A DNA stretch of 64,000 bases from Enterococcus malodoratus ATCC 43197 (GCF_000407185.1 NZ_KE136481.1:1898136-1962135); one strand, 5' to 3'; shown: positions 9,252 to 17,965, numbered from the stretch's first letter. Made by a program: numbers and translations. Notes: generated from the sequence alone by a model not told the origin.

Positions 9252-9647
9252 TTAAAATACGACGCCGCTCTCCAATAAAATATTGGCATAAGGGGTCATT
9301 TCGCCTGTCCGGATGAATGCTCGACTATCGTGCAGAGCCGACTTCATCTCGCTATGAGGAAGAAATGTCACTGGGGTTTCAGGTAATCGTTCTTGAATCT
9401 TTGTCAGCATTTCAGGGTTTTCCGTGTTGATTTCTTCTGCTAAATAAATCCGTTGAACAGCTAGTTCTTCTAACACATTATTCAAAACATCCATGAAACT
9501 CGGAATACCATTATCGACTGCTAAATCAATTTTTTCAGTTGTCATTGGCACTGGCATACCGGCATCGCCAATACTTAATTGATCAAAGTGACCCATTTGT
9601 GCGATTACGCGAGAAATATCTGAGTTGATGACTTTACTTTTTTTCAT
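9252..9647 (-). CDS. rbsD: D-ribose pyranase
   Basis: 131 residues, full length for RbsD, which converts beta-D-ribopyranose to the furanose form used by ribokinase. The N-terminal '[20 protein letters not shown]' carries the catalytic His and Asp, and the C-terminal '[17 protein letters not shown]' is the family signature. Lies 16 bases after rbsK. Confidence 0.95.
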   Translation of the reverse strand: MKKSKVINSDISRVIAQMGHFDQLSIGDAGMPVPMTTEKIDLAVDNGIPSFMDVLNNVLEELAVQRIYLAEEINTENPEMLTKIQERLPETPVTFLPHSEMKSALHDSRAFIRTGEMTPYANILLESGVVF

Positions 9648-9663
9648 GCTAAAAATCCTTTCA

Positions 9664-10569
9664 TTACTTCAATTCGTTTTTGTATGGAATAGATGGTTGA
9701 GCACCAAATCGTTGTACCGTAAGAGAAGACGCTTTGTTTCCATATTCGATGGCTTGTTCTAAGTTGCTGAAATCCTTCGCTAGGATACTGCTCATCGCAC
9801 CGATAAACGTATCTCCCGCAGCAGTTGTATCCACCGCGTTTACTTTGAATGCCGGTATGATTCCGCTTCGACCGTTCACATCATAGAAGGCCCCTTTACT
9901 GCCGATCGTAATGATTACCGCTTCGATTCCTAATTGATGCAGATGATCTGACGCAGTTTTTAGACTTGCTTCATCCGTGACTTTGATCCCAGTTAAAATT
10001 TCTGTTTCGGTTTCATTCGGAATAATCATATCCGTAACTTTTAACAAGTCTTCTGGCACTTCTTCTAATGCTGGAGCTGGATTTAAAATCGTTTTTACAC
10101 CGGCTTGTCGGGCGATGGTAAAAGCTTCGATCGTACTTTCTAAAGTGCTTTCAAATTGCGCAATAACAAAATCGCTGGCTTTGATCAATTCAGCATGCTC
10201 TTTTACTTGTTGCGGTGTGAAAGCGTTGTTGGCACCTGAATGAATCATGATGCTGTTTTCGCCTTGATCGTCAACAATGATGTAGGCTTGTCCTGTGGCT
10301 TGCTTTTCTAACGTTTGCACACCAGATAAGTCGATGCCTTCTTCTGATAAAAGTTCACGCATCATATCACCAGCGGCATCATTTCCGACTGCTCCAATAA
10401 AATTGGTGACTGTTTCAGAACGTTTCGCTGCAACGGCCTGATTCGCACCCTTACCTCCGCCAGCAGAGAAGATCTCCTTCGTGTGCATCGTTTCACCTGG
10501 TTTTGGCATTTGCTTCACCCGAATCGTGCGATCAAGGTTGATACTCCCAATGATTGTAATCGTATTCAT
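9664..10569 (-). CDS. rbsK: Ribokinase
   Basis: PfkB-family kinase of 301 residues converting D-ribose to ribose 5-phosphate. The start at 10569 has GGAG 8 bases upstream; an ATG 18 bases earlier has no ribosome site. It carries the N-terminal 'GSINLDRT', the '[13 protein letters not shown]' substrate loop and the C-terminal '[13 protein letters not shown]' with the catalytic Asp and anion hole. A LacI-type double operator lies just upstream. Confidence 0.96.
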   Translation of the reverse strand: MNTITIIGSINLDRTIRVKQMPKPGETMHTKEIFSAGGGKGANQAVAAKRSETVTNFIGAVGNDAAGDMMRELLSEEGIDLSGVQTLEKQATGQAYIIVDDQGENSIMIHSGANNAFTPQQVKEHAELIKASDFVIAQFESTLESTIEAFTIARQAGVKTILNPAPALEEVPEDLLKVTDMIIPNETETEILTGIKVTDEASLKTASDHLHQLGIEAVIITIGSKGAFYDVNGRSGIIPAFKVNAVDTTAAGDTFIGAMSSILAKDFSNLEQAIEYGNKASSLTVQRFGAQPSIPYKNELK

Positions 10570-10618
10570 TTTATTCACTCCATTCATAGTTGTCAGATTC
10601 GTTCATTTGATTTAAGTT

Positions 10619-10641
10619 AAAACGTTTTATTAAAACGTTTT
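10619..10641. promoter_or_regulatory. Double RbsR operator (two AAAACGTTTT palindromes)
   Basis: Two copies of the 10-bp palindrome AAAACGTTTT (10619-10628 and 10632-10641) lie centre to centre 13 bp apart between rbsR and rbsK. The central CG is typical of LacI-family operators. Either RbsR or CcpA could bind. Confidence 0.75.
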
Positions 10642-10675
10642 AACTCGACACCAAAAATATAGCACAGCTTGAAAG

Positions 10676-11668
10676 CTATTTCAAGCGTGCAGTTGAAAAT
10701 CGTTTGATCAATTGAACCGGCAGAGTCTTTTCTTCCCAATTTTTCTCAGGTTGCTCTACTCTTTCTAATAATAAATTCGCTGTCGTTTGGCCCAATTCAT
10801 AGATTGGTTGTGCGATCGTCGTCAATTGCGGTGTGACATATTCACACATATCAATATTATCGTAACCAATCACGCTGTAATCCTGCGGAATTCTTTTCTC
10901 TACATCCGCTAATCCAAGATACAAACCAAAAGCTAATTCATCATTAATGGCAAAAATCGCAGTTACATCTGCCTTAACTATTTCTTTGGCTGCTTGACGC
11001 CCTCCATCTTTGGACAGCTCCGCATGAACCAATACAGCATTGGGATAAATCTTTTGAAAACCAGTCAGACGCGTCTGAATATTCTCTGTCGCATTTTCCG
11101 GTAAAACGACCGCTACTTTTTGATGCCCTAATTGATTCAGATGCTCACCAGCCAGTTTCCCGCCCGAAAGGTCATCGGTCAAAACAGCATCGCTATACCC
11201 TTCTGCCTTCTTTTGATCCAATACGATATAAGGAAGGTTCTTTTTCCGTAAACTGTCATTGATAGCTTGATTGGAGATCGCAGAACTAGCGATGATATAG
11301 CCGTCAACTCCTCGGCGGCTCAACTCTTCTAAATAATCGGTCTCTTTTTTCGTATCCAGATCAGCATTGCATAACATCGTTACAAAATTTTCGCGATACA
11401 AAACACCTTCGATTCCACGAACCAACGTGCTAAAAAAGGGATTCGTGATATCAGGTACTAGCACGCCAATCGTCTTGCTTTTTTTCATGACCATCCGGCG
11501 GGCAAAATAGTCCGGCTCATAGTTCAATGCAGCCTTAGCCGCCAGCACCTTCTCGACTGTTTTCGGACTGAATTTCTGCTCATTGCCGTTTAAAATTTGG
11601 GAGACCGTGGCGATCGAAACCCCAGATTGTTTAGCAACATCCTTAATAGTAATTTTCTTATTTTTCAT
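10676..11668 (-). CDS. rbsR: LacI-family ribose operon repressor
   Basis: 330 residues: N-terminal LacI helix-turn-helix ('TIKDVAKQSGVSIATVSQILNG') and hinge helix (to about 60), then a periplasmic-binding-like effector domain ('IGVLVPDITNPFFSTLVRGIE'). It lies upstream of rbsK on the same strand, with the probable operators between the two. A weak 8-bp hairpin at 10668-10687 overlaps the stop without a good T-run, so some read-through into rbsKDU is likely. Confidence 0.9.
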   Translation of the reverse strand: MKNKKITIKDVAKQSGVSIATVSQILNGNEQKFSPKTVEKVLAAKAALNYEPDYFARRMVMKKSKTIGVLVPDITNPFFSTLVRGIEGVLYRENFVTMLCNADLDTKKETDYLEELSRRGVDGYIIASSAISNQAINDSLRKKNLPYIVLDQKKAEGYSDAVLTDDLSGGKLAGEHLNQLGHQKVAVVLPENATENIQTRLTGFQKIYPNAVLVHAELSKDGGRQAAKEIVKADVTAIFAINDELAFGLYLGLADVEKRIPQDYSVIGYDNIDMCEYVTPQLTTIAQPIYELGQTTANLLLERVEQPEKNWEEKTLPVQLIKRFSTARLK

Positions 11669-11907
11669 CTGATCTCTCCTGCTTCAAACTCTGCTACATT
11701 TTCTCATGAATGACTTGCCCTGTAAATACACCAGCTGGCGAACTTGCTATGAACTAAATTTTTTTTTATACTGCTTAAGGGTACGTTCGTAGGATAGCGT
11801 TTTGCCGGCTAGCCCTTTTCAGTTACCTAATAGGTTTAATTGGAATAGATAGTTAAAGGCATACGGCTTAAAAATAAATTCCTTACTATAAAAAAAGGAG
11901 TAACAAA

Positions 11908-12834
11908 ATGAACAAAACAACAAAAATTATTTTAGGAATCGTCCTAGTTTTAGTTATTGTACTGATTGCGGCAGGAAATTATTTCTATTCTTATGCCGTC
12001 GTTCCGGCAAAAAAAGATTTTCTGGCAGATGGCTCGGCAAAAAAATCAACCGAATTGATTACTGCCGAAAGCTGGTTCAACAATAAAGACAATCGCAGCG
12101 ACTGGAAACTTACATCAGACGACGGCTTGAAATTATCAGCTTATTATCTGCCGGCAGAAAAAAATCAACATAAAACGGCTATCCTCGCACATGGCTACAT
12201 GGGACAGGCTTCTGATATGCCTCAATATGCAAAAATATATCACGACCTTGGCTACAATGTCTTGATGCCGGACGCTCGCGGTCACGGAAAAAGTGAAGGA
12301 GACTATATCGGTTTTGGCTGGCCTGAACGAAAAGACTATCTGCAATGGATTGATCGCATCATCGAAAAAGATTCTCAAGCTGAAATCGTCCTTCACGGTG
12401 TCAGTATGGGGGGAGCAACCGTTATGATGACTAGCGGTGAAAAATTGCCGGACAATGTCAAAGCCTTTGTCGAAGATTGCGGCTACAGCTCAGCCAAAGG
12501 GGAATTGAATTACCAATTAAAAGAAATGTTCAATCTGCCATCATTTCCATTGATTCCTGTCACTAGTCTGGTAACAAAAGTTCGCGCAGGATACTTTTTT
12601 GGTGAGGCCGATGCTATCAAACAGCTAAATAAAAACCATCGTCCAATGTTGTTTATTCATGGTGACAAAGATGATTTCGTGCCTTATTCAATGTTGGACG
12701 AAGTTTATAACGCAACTAAAGGACCGAAAGAAAAGTATGTGGTCCACGGTGCCAAACATGCCGAAGCACTAAGTAAAGACCCTGACATGTATCAGAAAAA
12801 GGTTACTGAATTTGTACAGAAATATGTCCACTAA
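11908..12834 (+). CDS. Membrane-anchored alpha/beta hydrolase
   Basis: 308 residues with one N-terminal transmembrane anchor (about 6-28) and an extracytoplasmic alpha/beta hydrolase fold. Visible elements are the oxyanion 'AHGYMGQASD', 'DARGHGKSEGD', the nucleophile elbow GVSMGG (Ser at about 160), a late acidic 'GDKDDFVPY' and the catalytic His in 'GAKHAEA'. Similar Firmicute proteins are annotated as S9-like peptidases or lipases; the substrate is unknown. AAGGAG precedes the ATG. Monocistronic on the plus strand. Confidence 0.85.
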   Translation: MNKTTKIILGIVLVLVIVLIAAGNYFYSYAVVPAKKDFLADGSAKKSTELITAESWFNNKDNRSDWKLTSDDGLKLSAYYLPAEKNQHKTAILAHGYMGQASDMPQYAKIYHDLGYNVLMPDARGHGKSEGDYIGFGWPERKDYLQWIDRIIEKDSQAEIVLHGVSMGGATVMMTSGEKLPDNVKAFVEDCGYSSAKGELNYQLKEMFNLPSFPLIPVTSLVTKVRAGYFFGEADAIKQLNKNHRPMLFIHGDKDDFVPYSMLDEVYNATKGPKEKYVVHGAKHAEALSKDPDMYQKKVTEFVQKYVH

Positions 12835-12855
12835 TCTTTTTAGTTAACTACTATA

Positions 12856-12889
12856 CAAAAAACGAGACACTTAAAGTGCCTCGTTTTTT
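12856..12889. terminator. Bidirectional terminator
   Basis: AAAAACGAGACACTT and AAGTGCCTCGTTTTT form a stem with one mismatch between the convergent hydrolase and SorC-regulator genes. Confidence 0.85.
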
Positions 12890-13833
12890 GCTTGTTCTAA
12901 TAAATACTCAGCTAAGGTATCCGTCACTGTTATATGAGTAAAAATTTTCGTTTTCGTTCCCACGTACAGAACATCTTTTTTACTATCTTCATAGCAGGCA
13001 ACAGCTACATTGGAAATTTTACGCACATCCTCAACACCTAATCCAATGACATTTTCATTGATCTCACAAGTCACTTCCTGACCCGCCGAATCGATAAATT
13101 TCGAGTTGACATCCCCGATCACATTGAGCTTTTCCAGTTCGTCGATATCCTGCTGATCGACATATCCGATCTCGGTCATCGTATTATTTTTAGAAAAAGG
13201 ACTAGCGATTCCGACTAAAGCGAAATCAACATTTTTCCCCGCCTCTAAGACATCCCGAATCCCTTCATTTTCGACCAGACTTTTCTTGATAAAGGCATTA
13301 TCCACCAATGCTGGTGCATACAAATACTTACACTTAGCCCGTAATTTTTTTGAAAGATCATAGGCCAGCTGATTGGAATGGACATCGACCATTTCTGATC
13401 CTAGTCCGCCAATCAATGGAATAATGGTGGCATCTGCATGATTTTCATAAGGATACTCATCAACGATTCCTCGCAGCATTTTGCCCCAAGAAAGTCCAAT
13501 CGTTTTAGCCTTAGCAATTTCTTTTTGAAAGGCCGTGATCGCCGTTTGAACCAATAAACGTTCGATTTCATCTTTTCGTAAACTGCTGGTATCTAAAACT
13601 GCGGCCTTTTTTAACCCGAATAGCTCTTCTAAGGCCAGTTCTAATTCGATTGAATAAGCGCTCTCACTCTTTATAAAAATATCAACAACGCCTTCATTTT
13701 TTGCGTCATTCAAATACTTTGAAACCAGCGAACGAGAGATGCCCAATTGTTTGGCGATCTCCGACTGTTTCAAATTTTTTTTATAATACATCGTAGCTAC
13801 TTTTACGATGTCGCGATTATGTTTTATAGCCAT
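12871..13833 (-). CDS. SorC/DeoR-type sugar-phosphate-responsive regulator
   Basis: 320 residues from the ATG at 13833; an in-frame upstream extension to 13914 has no ribosome site and would be atypical. The N-terminal HTH is at about 10-55 ('KQSEIAKQLGISRSLVSKYLNDA'). The rest is the SorC effector domain (NagB/RpiA-like), with 'TIGLSWGKML' and 'IPLIGGLG'. SorC regulators respond to phosphorylated sugars or polyols made by the neighbouring PTS. It lies just downstream of PTS operon A and probably controls it through the repeated GACATATG sites at 17884-17914. Confidence 0.85.
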   Translation of the reverse strand: MAIKHNRDIVKVATMYYKKNLKQSEIAKQLGISRSLVSKYLNDAKNEGVVDIFIKSESAYSIELELALEELFGLKKAAVLDTSSLRKDEIERLLVQTAITAFQKEIAKAKTIGLSWGKMLRGIVDEYPYENHADATIIPLIGGLGSEMVDVHSNQLAYDLSKKLRAKCKYLYAPALVDNAFIKKSLVENEGIRDVLEAGKNVDFALVGIASPFSKNNTMTEIGYVDQQDIDELEKLNVIGDVNSKFIDSAGQEVTCEINENVIGLGVEDVRKISNVAVACYEDSKKDVLYVGTKTKIFTHITVTDTLAEYLLEQAKNEAL

Positions 13834-14163
13834 TATGATCCCATCCCCTGAACAACTTTTGATCTCATTCACTATACGGTTGATTCCAATCTCACGCAAG
13901 TAGGAAAAAGTCATGACCGAAGCTGCTTTGTTTATTGTATTCGCAACTCAACGGTCTCCTAACCATCATTAAGCTTAAAAATAATTCAAATCGTCGTATC
14001 TTGCAAAAAGTAAAACTCTTAATGAATAATTGTACCTTCGTAGACTTATCCCTCTGCTTAATTAGTAGAATTCATCATACATAAACTCGAGATATAACTA
14101 TTACTAAGAGCAGAATCGACAAATGAGGATGCACCAAATTCTGGCACATCCTCGACCTTCGGA
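13834..14163. other. Intergenic region between PTS operon A and its SorC regulator
   Basis: AT-rich, with no ORF of substance. It holds the operon A terminator at its right end and must hold the regulator's promoter, which I could not place with confidence. Confidence 0.5.
14125..14153 (-). terminator. Hairpin ending PTS operon A
   Basis: On the minus strand GAGGATGTGCCA and TGGTGCATCCTC form a 12-bp stem with two G-U pairs. The T-run is poor, so termination may be partial. Confidence 0.6.
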
Positions 14164-14517
14164 TTAAATAATTTCGATCACGCCGCCGACTTCAAATTCT
14201 GGAAAAATACCTGGACTGACAATAATCGCTCCTGGTAAGATTTCTCCAATTGCGTTACGAAAATAAATCGAGATATGGCCTAATTCTTCAAAATTCGCAT
14301 TTGCCTGTGAGCCGACTTCTTCGATCGTAAACTCCTGATCGCCAAATTTGACTTTTCCACCAACTTTTAAGGCATCACTTGGGCGATCCTCAAACTCATG
14401 AATCACACAAATATCTCTCAATTCTGCCGTGGCAGAAGGACCAAACAAAATAATCAATCGTTCTTCTTCAAATGCTGGCACCATGCTGCCGATTTCTATA
14501 ATTTTAGATTTTACCAT
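14164..14517 (-). CDS. PTS glucitol/sorbitol-family EIIA (operon A)
   Basis: 117 residues from the ATG at 14517. The phosphoryl-accepting His is at about residue 40 ('ICVIHEF'), matching the EIIA-Gut (SrlB) site. It receives phosphate from HPr and passes it to the EIIB Cys. It is last in operon A (oxidoreductase, GutM, EIIC, EIIB, EIIA). Confidence 0.9.
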   Translation of the reverse strand: MVKSKIIEIGSMVPAFEEERLIILFGPSATAELRDICVIHEFEDRPSDALKVGGKVKFGDQEFTIEEVGSQANANFEELGHISIYFRNAIGEILPGAIIVSPGIFPEFEVGGVIEII

Positions 14518-14544
14518 CCGTCCATTCGCTCCATTCAAACTATT

Positions 14545-15615
14545 TTAATACATTCCGAAACTAGCTAACCATGCCAAGATTACAGCCGTGAAACCAGTTA
14601 ACATCCGGCTGTAAAGAATCGCTGGTACACCGATCGATACCGTTTCTGGTTTTGCTTCTCCTAATGACAAGCCCACAGGAATAAAGTCACATCCGGCATG
14701 AGCACTGATAGCAAATAATGCTGGCAATGCATATTGAACCGGAATCGATCCATTAGCAATCTGTGTTCCAATCAATACCCCGATAACCTGAGAGATTACC
14801 GCGCCAGGACCAAGAATCGGAGACAATACAGGGATGCTACAAATCAAAGCTAAGACGATCATTCCTGGTAATGAACCGGCTAGAGGAGAAAGCACTTTTG
14901 CTAACCAATCACCAATTCCAGTATAATTGATAATCCCTACGATCATACTGATAAAGGCCATAAATGGAATAATATTTTTCAATAGCATGTCCACAGCATC
15001 ACGTCCAGATTGATAGAAGGTACTCATAACACCACCAATGGCACGAGAGAAGCGGACTAAGAAACTGTCTTTTTTCGCTTGTTCTTCTGCATGATCTTCT
15101 TTAATTTTCGAATAGCGTTCTTTAAATTCTTCGTCAGACTCTCTGCCTTCTTGTTTAGTCACGATTTTTTCTGTTGCGGCTGCCGACTCGGCATCTGTCT
15201 TATGAGCATGATTGATTGCTGCCATTTGCCGTTCTTCAAGATCTGCATTTTCAACTAGCTCAACATCTTCGGGACGAACACCTGAAACAAAAATATCTTC
15301 CGTAATGTGTTTGGACAACGGACCTGAAGGTGATGATGGCAATACATCAACCGTTGGAATTCGTTTCATCGGATAAACACCGATTCGAGCCGTTCCGCCG
15401 CAGTCAATTACAGCACATAACGTTTCTTCTTCTGGAATCGAATTTTTAAATCCATCACAAGGAATACAACCAGTCAAATCAGCGATTTGCTGCGCTACGG
15501 GGTGAATTCCGCCACCAGTAACAGAAACAACTTTATTTTTTTGCTCAGTAGGCGTTAATGTCAGACCAACACCCCAACCTTTATTTCCAGGTTTTACAAA
15601 TACTGTTTTGTACAT
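14545..15615 (-). CDS. PTS glucitol/sorbitol-family EIIB with membrane domain (operon A)
   Basis: 356 residues. The N-terminal EIIB domain (1-130) has the phospho-Cys at about 72 in 'VIDCGGTARIG'. A charged linker follows (about 140-195), then a C-terminal membrane domain with 4-5 helices ending in 'AWLASFGMY', equivalent to SrlE. It is paralogous to the gene at 21890-22894. Phosphorylates a polyol during import; the substrate is unknown (see findings). Confidence 0.92.
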   Translation of the reverse strand: MYKTVFVKPGNKGWGVGLTLTPTEQKNKVVSVTGGGIHPVAQQIADLTGCIPCDGFKNSIPEEETLCAVIDCGGTARIGVYPMKRIPTVDVLPSSPSGPLSKHITEDIFVSGVRPEDVELVENADLEERQMAAINHAHKTDAESAAATEKIVTKQEGRESDEEFKERYSKIKEDHAEEQAKKDSFLVRFSRAIGGVMSTFYQSGRDAVDMLLKNIIPFMAFISMIVGIINYTGIGDWLAKVLSPLAGSLPGMIVLALICSIPVLSPILGPGAVISQVIGVLIGTQIANGSIPVQYALPALFAISAHAGCDFIPVGLSLGEAKPETVSIGVPAILYSRMLTGFTAVILAWLASFGMY

Positions 15616-15628
15616 TATGCTTCCTCCT

Positions 15629-16162
15629 TTACGCGGCTGCTTTCTTCGCTTCTCTAGCCATCATGAATTTCGTCAATTTTTCAGTTACGATCCCACGCAT
15701 CAAAATCACGACAACCCCTACTAAAAAGTAGCGAACTGCCAAGCTTGATTGACTAAAACCGGCCTTCGTAACACCGTTCGCGATTCCTAGATAAACAAAT
15801 AATTCACCTGCGTTAGCGTAAGGGAACAAACCTGTTACCGGATGGACAAAAGAGACCGCCGCATCATAAAAAGCTGGTTTTTCTTCTTCTCGTACGAATT
15901 TCCCAAAAGTGTAAGCCATGGGGTTCGTTAACATCAGAACTGCCAAAATCGGCATCAATGAATAGCGTAAAATCATATATTTTGAACAATAGCGGATTGC
16001 TCTGTCGACACGTTCTTCACCAATAAATGAGATAACTGAATAAGTAAATGTTAAAAGTACAATTAATAATGGGACGATTCCGGTCATGTACCCCATAAAC
16101 TGTTCGCCGCCGGCTTCAAACATACCAATAAAGTTTTTTCCTGCCCATTCGATATATTTCAT
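15629..16162 (-). CDS. PTS glucitol/sorbitol-family EIIC (operon A)
   Basis: 177 residues with 4-5 membrane helices, equivalent to SrlA. Motifs 'NPMAYTFGKFVREEEKPAFYDAA' and 'FPYANAGELFVYLGIANG' are family-typical and shared with the paralogue at 22915-23475. AGGAGG precedes the ATG. Lies 13 bases upstream of the EIIB start. Confidence 0.92.
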   Translation of the reverse strand: MKYIEWAGKNFIGMFEAGGEQFMGYMTGIVPLLIVLLTFTYSVISFIGEERVDRAIRYCSKYMILRYSLMPILAVLMLTNPMAYTFGKFVREEEKPAFYDAAVSFVHPVTGLFPYANAGELFVYLGIANGVTKAGFSQSSLAVRYFLVGVVVILMRGIVTEKLTKFMMAREAKKAAA

Positions 16163-16180
16163 TATAAAATTCCTCCTTTT

Positions 16181-16558
16181 CTAGGTAACCGCTTCCAATT
16201 TGCGTGTATAAATTTGCGATAGTGCCTTTTCAATCTGAGGTGCTCTTTTTTGTTGTAATGCTGTACTGTAGTTGACTAATTGCGCCCCCTTGAAGGATGG
16301 TTCCTCTTTGAAACGTGCAAAAATCGTCAATCCCTTACAGATATAACATTGAATGATCTTTCCGTCAGCATCGACAACAACTGCGACGATTACTCGCAAA
16401 ATTTTTCCTTTAACGACTTCGGTATAAAATTCATACTCGCTACCCGCTTGTTCAGTCGTGATTTTCTTGATGAAACTTTGATAGTACTTCACCTGAACAA
16501 GACTAAAAAGACTTTGACAAAGCATTAAAATGATCACAACAATAACTAATCCACTCAT
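16181..16558 (-). CDS. gutM: GutM-like glucitol operon activator (operon A)
   Basis: 125 residues from the ATG at 16558 (GGAG 6 bases upstream). It has one N-terminal membrane helix ('VIVVIILMLCQSLFSLV') and a cytoplasmic domain containing 'GKILRVIVAVVVDADGKI' and 'ARFKEEPSFKGAQL', characteristic of GutM. GutM proteins assist the operon regulator. Here the regulator is SorC-type rather than GutR-type, an unusual pairing. Confidence 0.85.
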   Translation of the reverse strand: MSGLVIVVIILMLCQSLFSLVQVKYYQSFIKKITTEQAGSEYEFYTEVVKGKILRVIVAVVVDADGKIIQCYICKGLTIFARFKEEPSFKGAQLVNYSTALQQKRAPQIEKALSQIYTRKLEAVT

Positions 16559-16575
16559 AAGCTCCATCCTCTCCA

Positions 16576-16605
16576 AAAGCAGATGAGGAATCCCTCATCT
16601 GCTTT
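16576..16605 (-). terminator. Intercistronic hairpin between the oxidoreductase and gutM
   Basis: AAAGCAGATGAGG, loop AATC and CCTCATCTGCTTT form a perfect 13-bp stem with only a short T-run. It is probably an attenuator or mRNA-stabilising element that makes the enzyme mRNA more abundant than the PTS mRNA. Confidence 0.65.
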
Positions 16606-16614
16606 ACCTTTGCC

Positions 16615-17865
16615 TTAATCGCCAAACGTTGAATCTTGAAGTTTCCGCAAACGATAGACTGTTGTCGATTCATCGATCTCGATGTCATCATACGTCAAGA
16701 ATGTTCCATCTTTGATGTCGCGTTTCGCAACGGAAGAACCACCAACTAAACCGATTGGTACATTGTTGTTTTTAACTAAATCAGCGTGCGTTTCTAACAC
16801 ACCGCGGACACAATAGCCGCCGATACCATCGATTTTTTCTCCTGCTTTGATGTCCTTTTTCGCTACCGCAACTGTTTCAGAAATTGGAGCGCCTAATGGA
16901 ACAATCGCATGATCATGATTTAAGACTGCTTTCGCAATCGTAATCGGTGTTTCTAAGCTAGCTAAGTGATATGGCCGATATAAGATGTGATGGTCACGGT
17001 CGCCTTTTTTCATCAAATAGCTTAATTCATGACGAGCCCCATCATTTTGTCCTTTAACAATCACGAAGACCCCTGGCGCTAAACCGTCAACGTATTCCAC
17101 TACGCCGTACTTATCTAAGACTCCGCCGTTTTCTTTTAAATCTAAATCTTTGACTACTGAATCAACGTCTCCGCTAATCCCGTGCATTCCTACTTTGTCA
17201 GGAATAAAACCGATGGCATTTGATAATAAATTCATCTCAGCCATAGTCTTCGTTCCATCTTGGAAAGCCGCCAACATATGACTAGACATTTGTTTAGAGT
17301 CCGCTTCTGCTTGGGCTGTATCGGGGTTGGCTCCAACCTTTAACTTATTGTTCTTACCTTTACCTGCAACTAAAACTTCCATACCCATGCTTTTCGCAAA
17401 CTCAAATAATTCAGTCGTTGCAGCAGGCTCATCACCGTCGGAACCCGTATAAACTAAGTCCGCAGAATCATACATTTTCTTCATCAATGGGCCAATTGTG
17501 ATATCCACTTCCACGTTCAGCAAAACAATGTGTTTTTTCGCCAACAGTGTCTCTAACGAAATTTGTGCACCAACTTCGGGAACTCCCGTCGCATCAACAA
17601 TAACTTCTACCTTATCCGAATGAATAATTTCTTTAAAATCTGAGCTAACTAAGATATCCACTTTCTTCTCTGCACTTGCATTGTAAGCATCCGCGGCACG
17701 TTGTGCAGCATCCTTATTGATATCACTGATCCCTGTTACTGCCATTCCCGGAATCGTTGAAATCTGAGCAATCATCCCAAAACCCATTTGACCTGCACCA
17801 ATTACCCCAACTTTGATTGGTGCGCCATTTTTTTCTCTTTCCAAAAGCTTCCCATAAAGTGTCAT
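16615..17865 (-). CDS. SAF-domain NAD(P)-dependent oxidoreductase, DXR-II/DRL-like superfamily
   Basis: 416 residues from the ATG at 17865, which has GGAGGGG upstream; two earlier ATGs lie inside the operator repeats. The N-terminal Rossmann fold has GAGQMG at about 23-28 and a homoserine-dehydrogenase-like core ('EVIVDATGVPEVGAQ', 'TGSDGDEPAA', 'AGKGKNNKLKVGANPD'). The C-terminus (about 325-400) is a SAF domain ('AVAKKDIKAGEKI', 'SSVAKRDIKDGTFLTYDD'). This domain pair is that of COG4091, which includes the alternative DXP reductoisomerase DRL/DXR-II of Brucella, although many members lack DXR activity. It is first in a PTS operon and is the operon's only enzyme, so it should act on the imported polyol phosphate. 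The exact reaction is unknown. Confidence 0.8.
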   Translation of the reverse strand: MTLYGKLLEREKNGAPIKVGVIGAGQMGFGMIAQISTIPGMAVTGISDINKDAAQRAADAYNASAEKKVDILVSSDFKEIIHSDKVEVIVDATGVPEVGAQISLETLLAKKHIVLLNVEVDITIGPLMKKMYDSADLVYTGSDGDEPAATTELFEFAKSMGMEVLVAGKGKNNKLKVGANPDTAQAEADSKQMSSHMLAAFQDGTKTMAEMNLLSNAIGFIPDKVGMHGISGDVDSVVKDLDLKENGGVLDKYGVVEYVDGLAPGVFVIVKGQNDGARHELSYLMKKGDRDHHILYRPYHLASLETPITIAKAVLNHDHAIVPLGAPISETVAVAKKDIKAGEKIDGIGGYCVRGVLETHADLVKNNNVPIGLVGGSSVAKRDIKDGTFLTYDDIEIDESTTVYRLRKLQDSTFGD

Positions 17866-17883
17866 TATTACCCCTCCATACTT

Positions 17884-17914
17884 TTTTGACATATGACAAT
17901 GCTTTTGACATATG
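17884..17914. promoter_or_regulatory. Direct repeats TTTTGACATATG, probable SorC-type operator
   Basis: Two exact 12-base copies (17884-17895 and 17903-17914) are offset by 19 bases, close to two helical turns. They lie just downstream of the predicted transcription start and before the ribosome site, so a bound regulator could block elongation. Confidence 0.65.
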
Positions 17915-17929
17915 CCTTAAGACAACTTT

Positions 17930-17957
17930 AGTATAACACCGGTCGAAACTATGTCAA
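17930..17957 (-). promoter_or_regulatory. Sigma-A promoter of PTS operon A
   Basis: On the minus strand there is a perfect -35 TTGACA (17957-17952), a 16-base spacer and -10 TATACT (17935-17930). The start is predicted near 17923, about 58 bases before the oxidoreductase ATG. Confidence 0.8.
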
Positions 17958-17965
17958 CGCTTTCT
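17952..17965. promoter_or_regulatory. cre-like site overlapping the operon A -35 box
   Basis: TGTCAACGCTTTCT matches 13 of 14 positions of the cre consensus TGNAANCGNWNNCW. Its position over the -35 fits CcpA repression. Confidence 0.5.

Noticed and set aside
16615-17865. Homoserine dehydrogenase of amino-acid biosynthesis
   Set aside because: Similarity is limited to the Rossmann part. The C-terminal SAF domain and PTS operon context do not fit threonine or methionine synthesis.
17884-17914. CRISPR-like or mobile repeat
   Set aside because: Only two 12-base copies in a promoter leader; better explained as a regulator operator.
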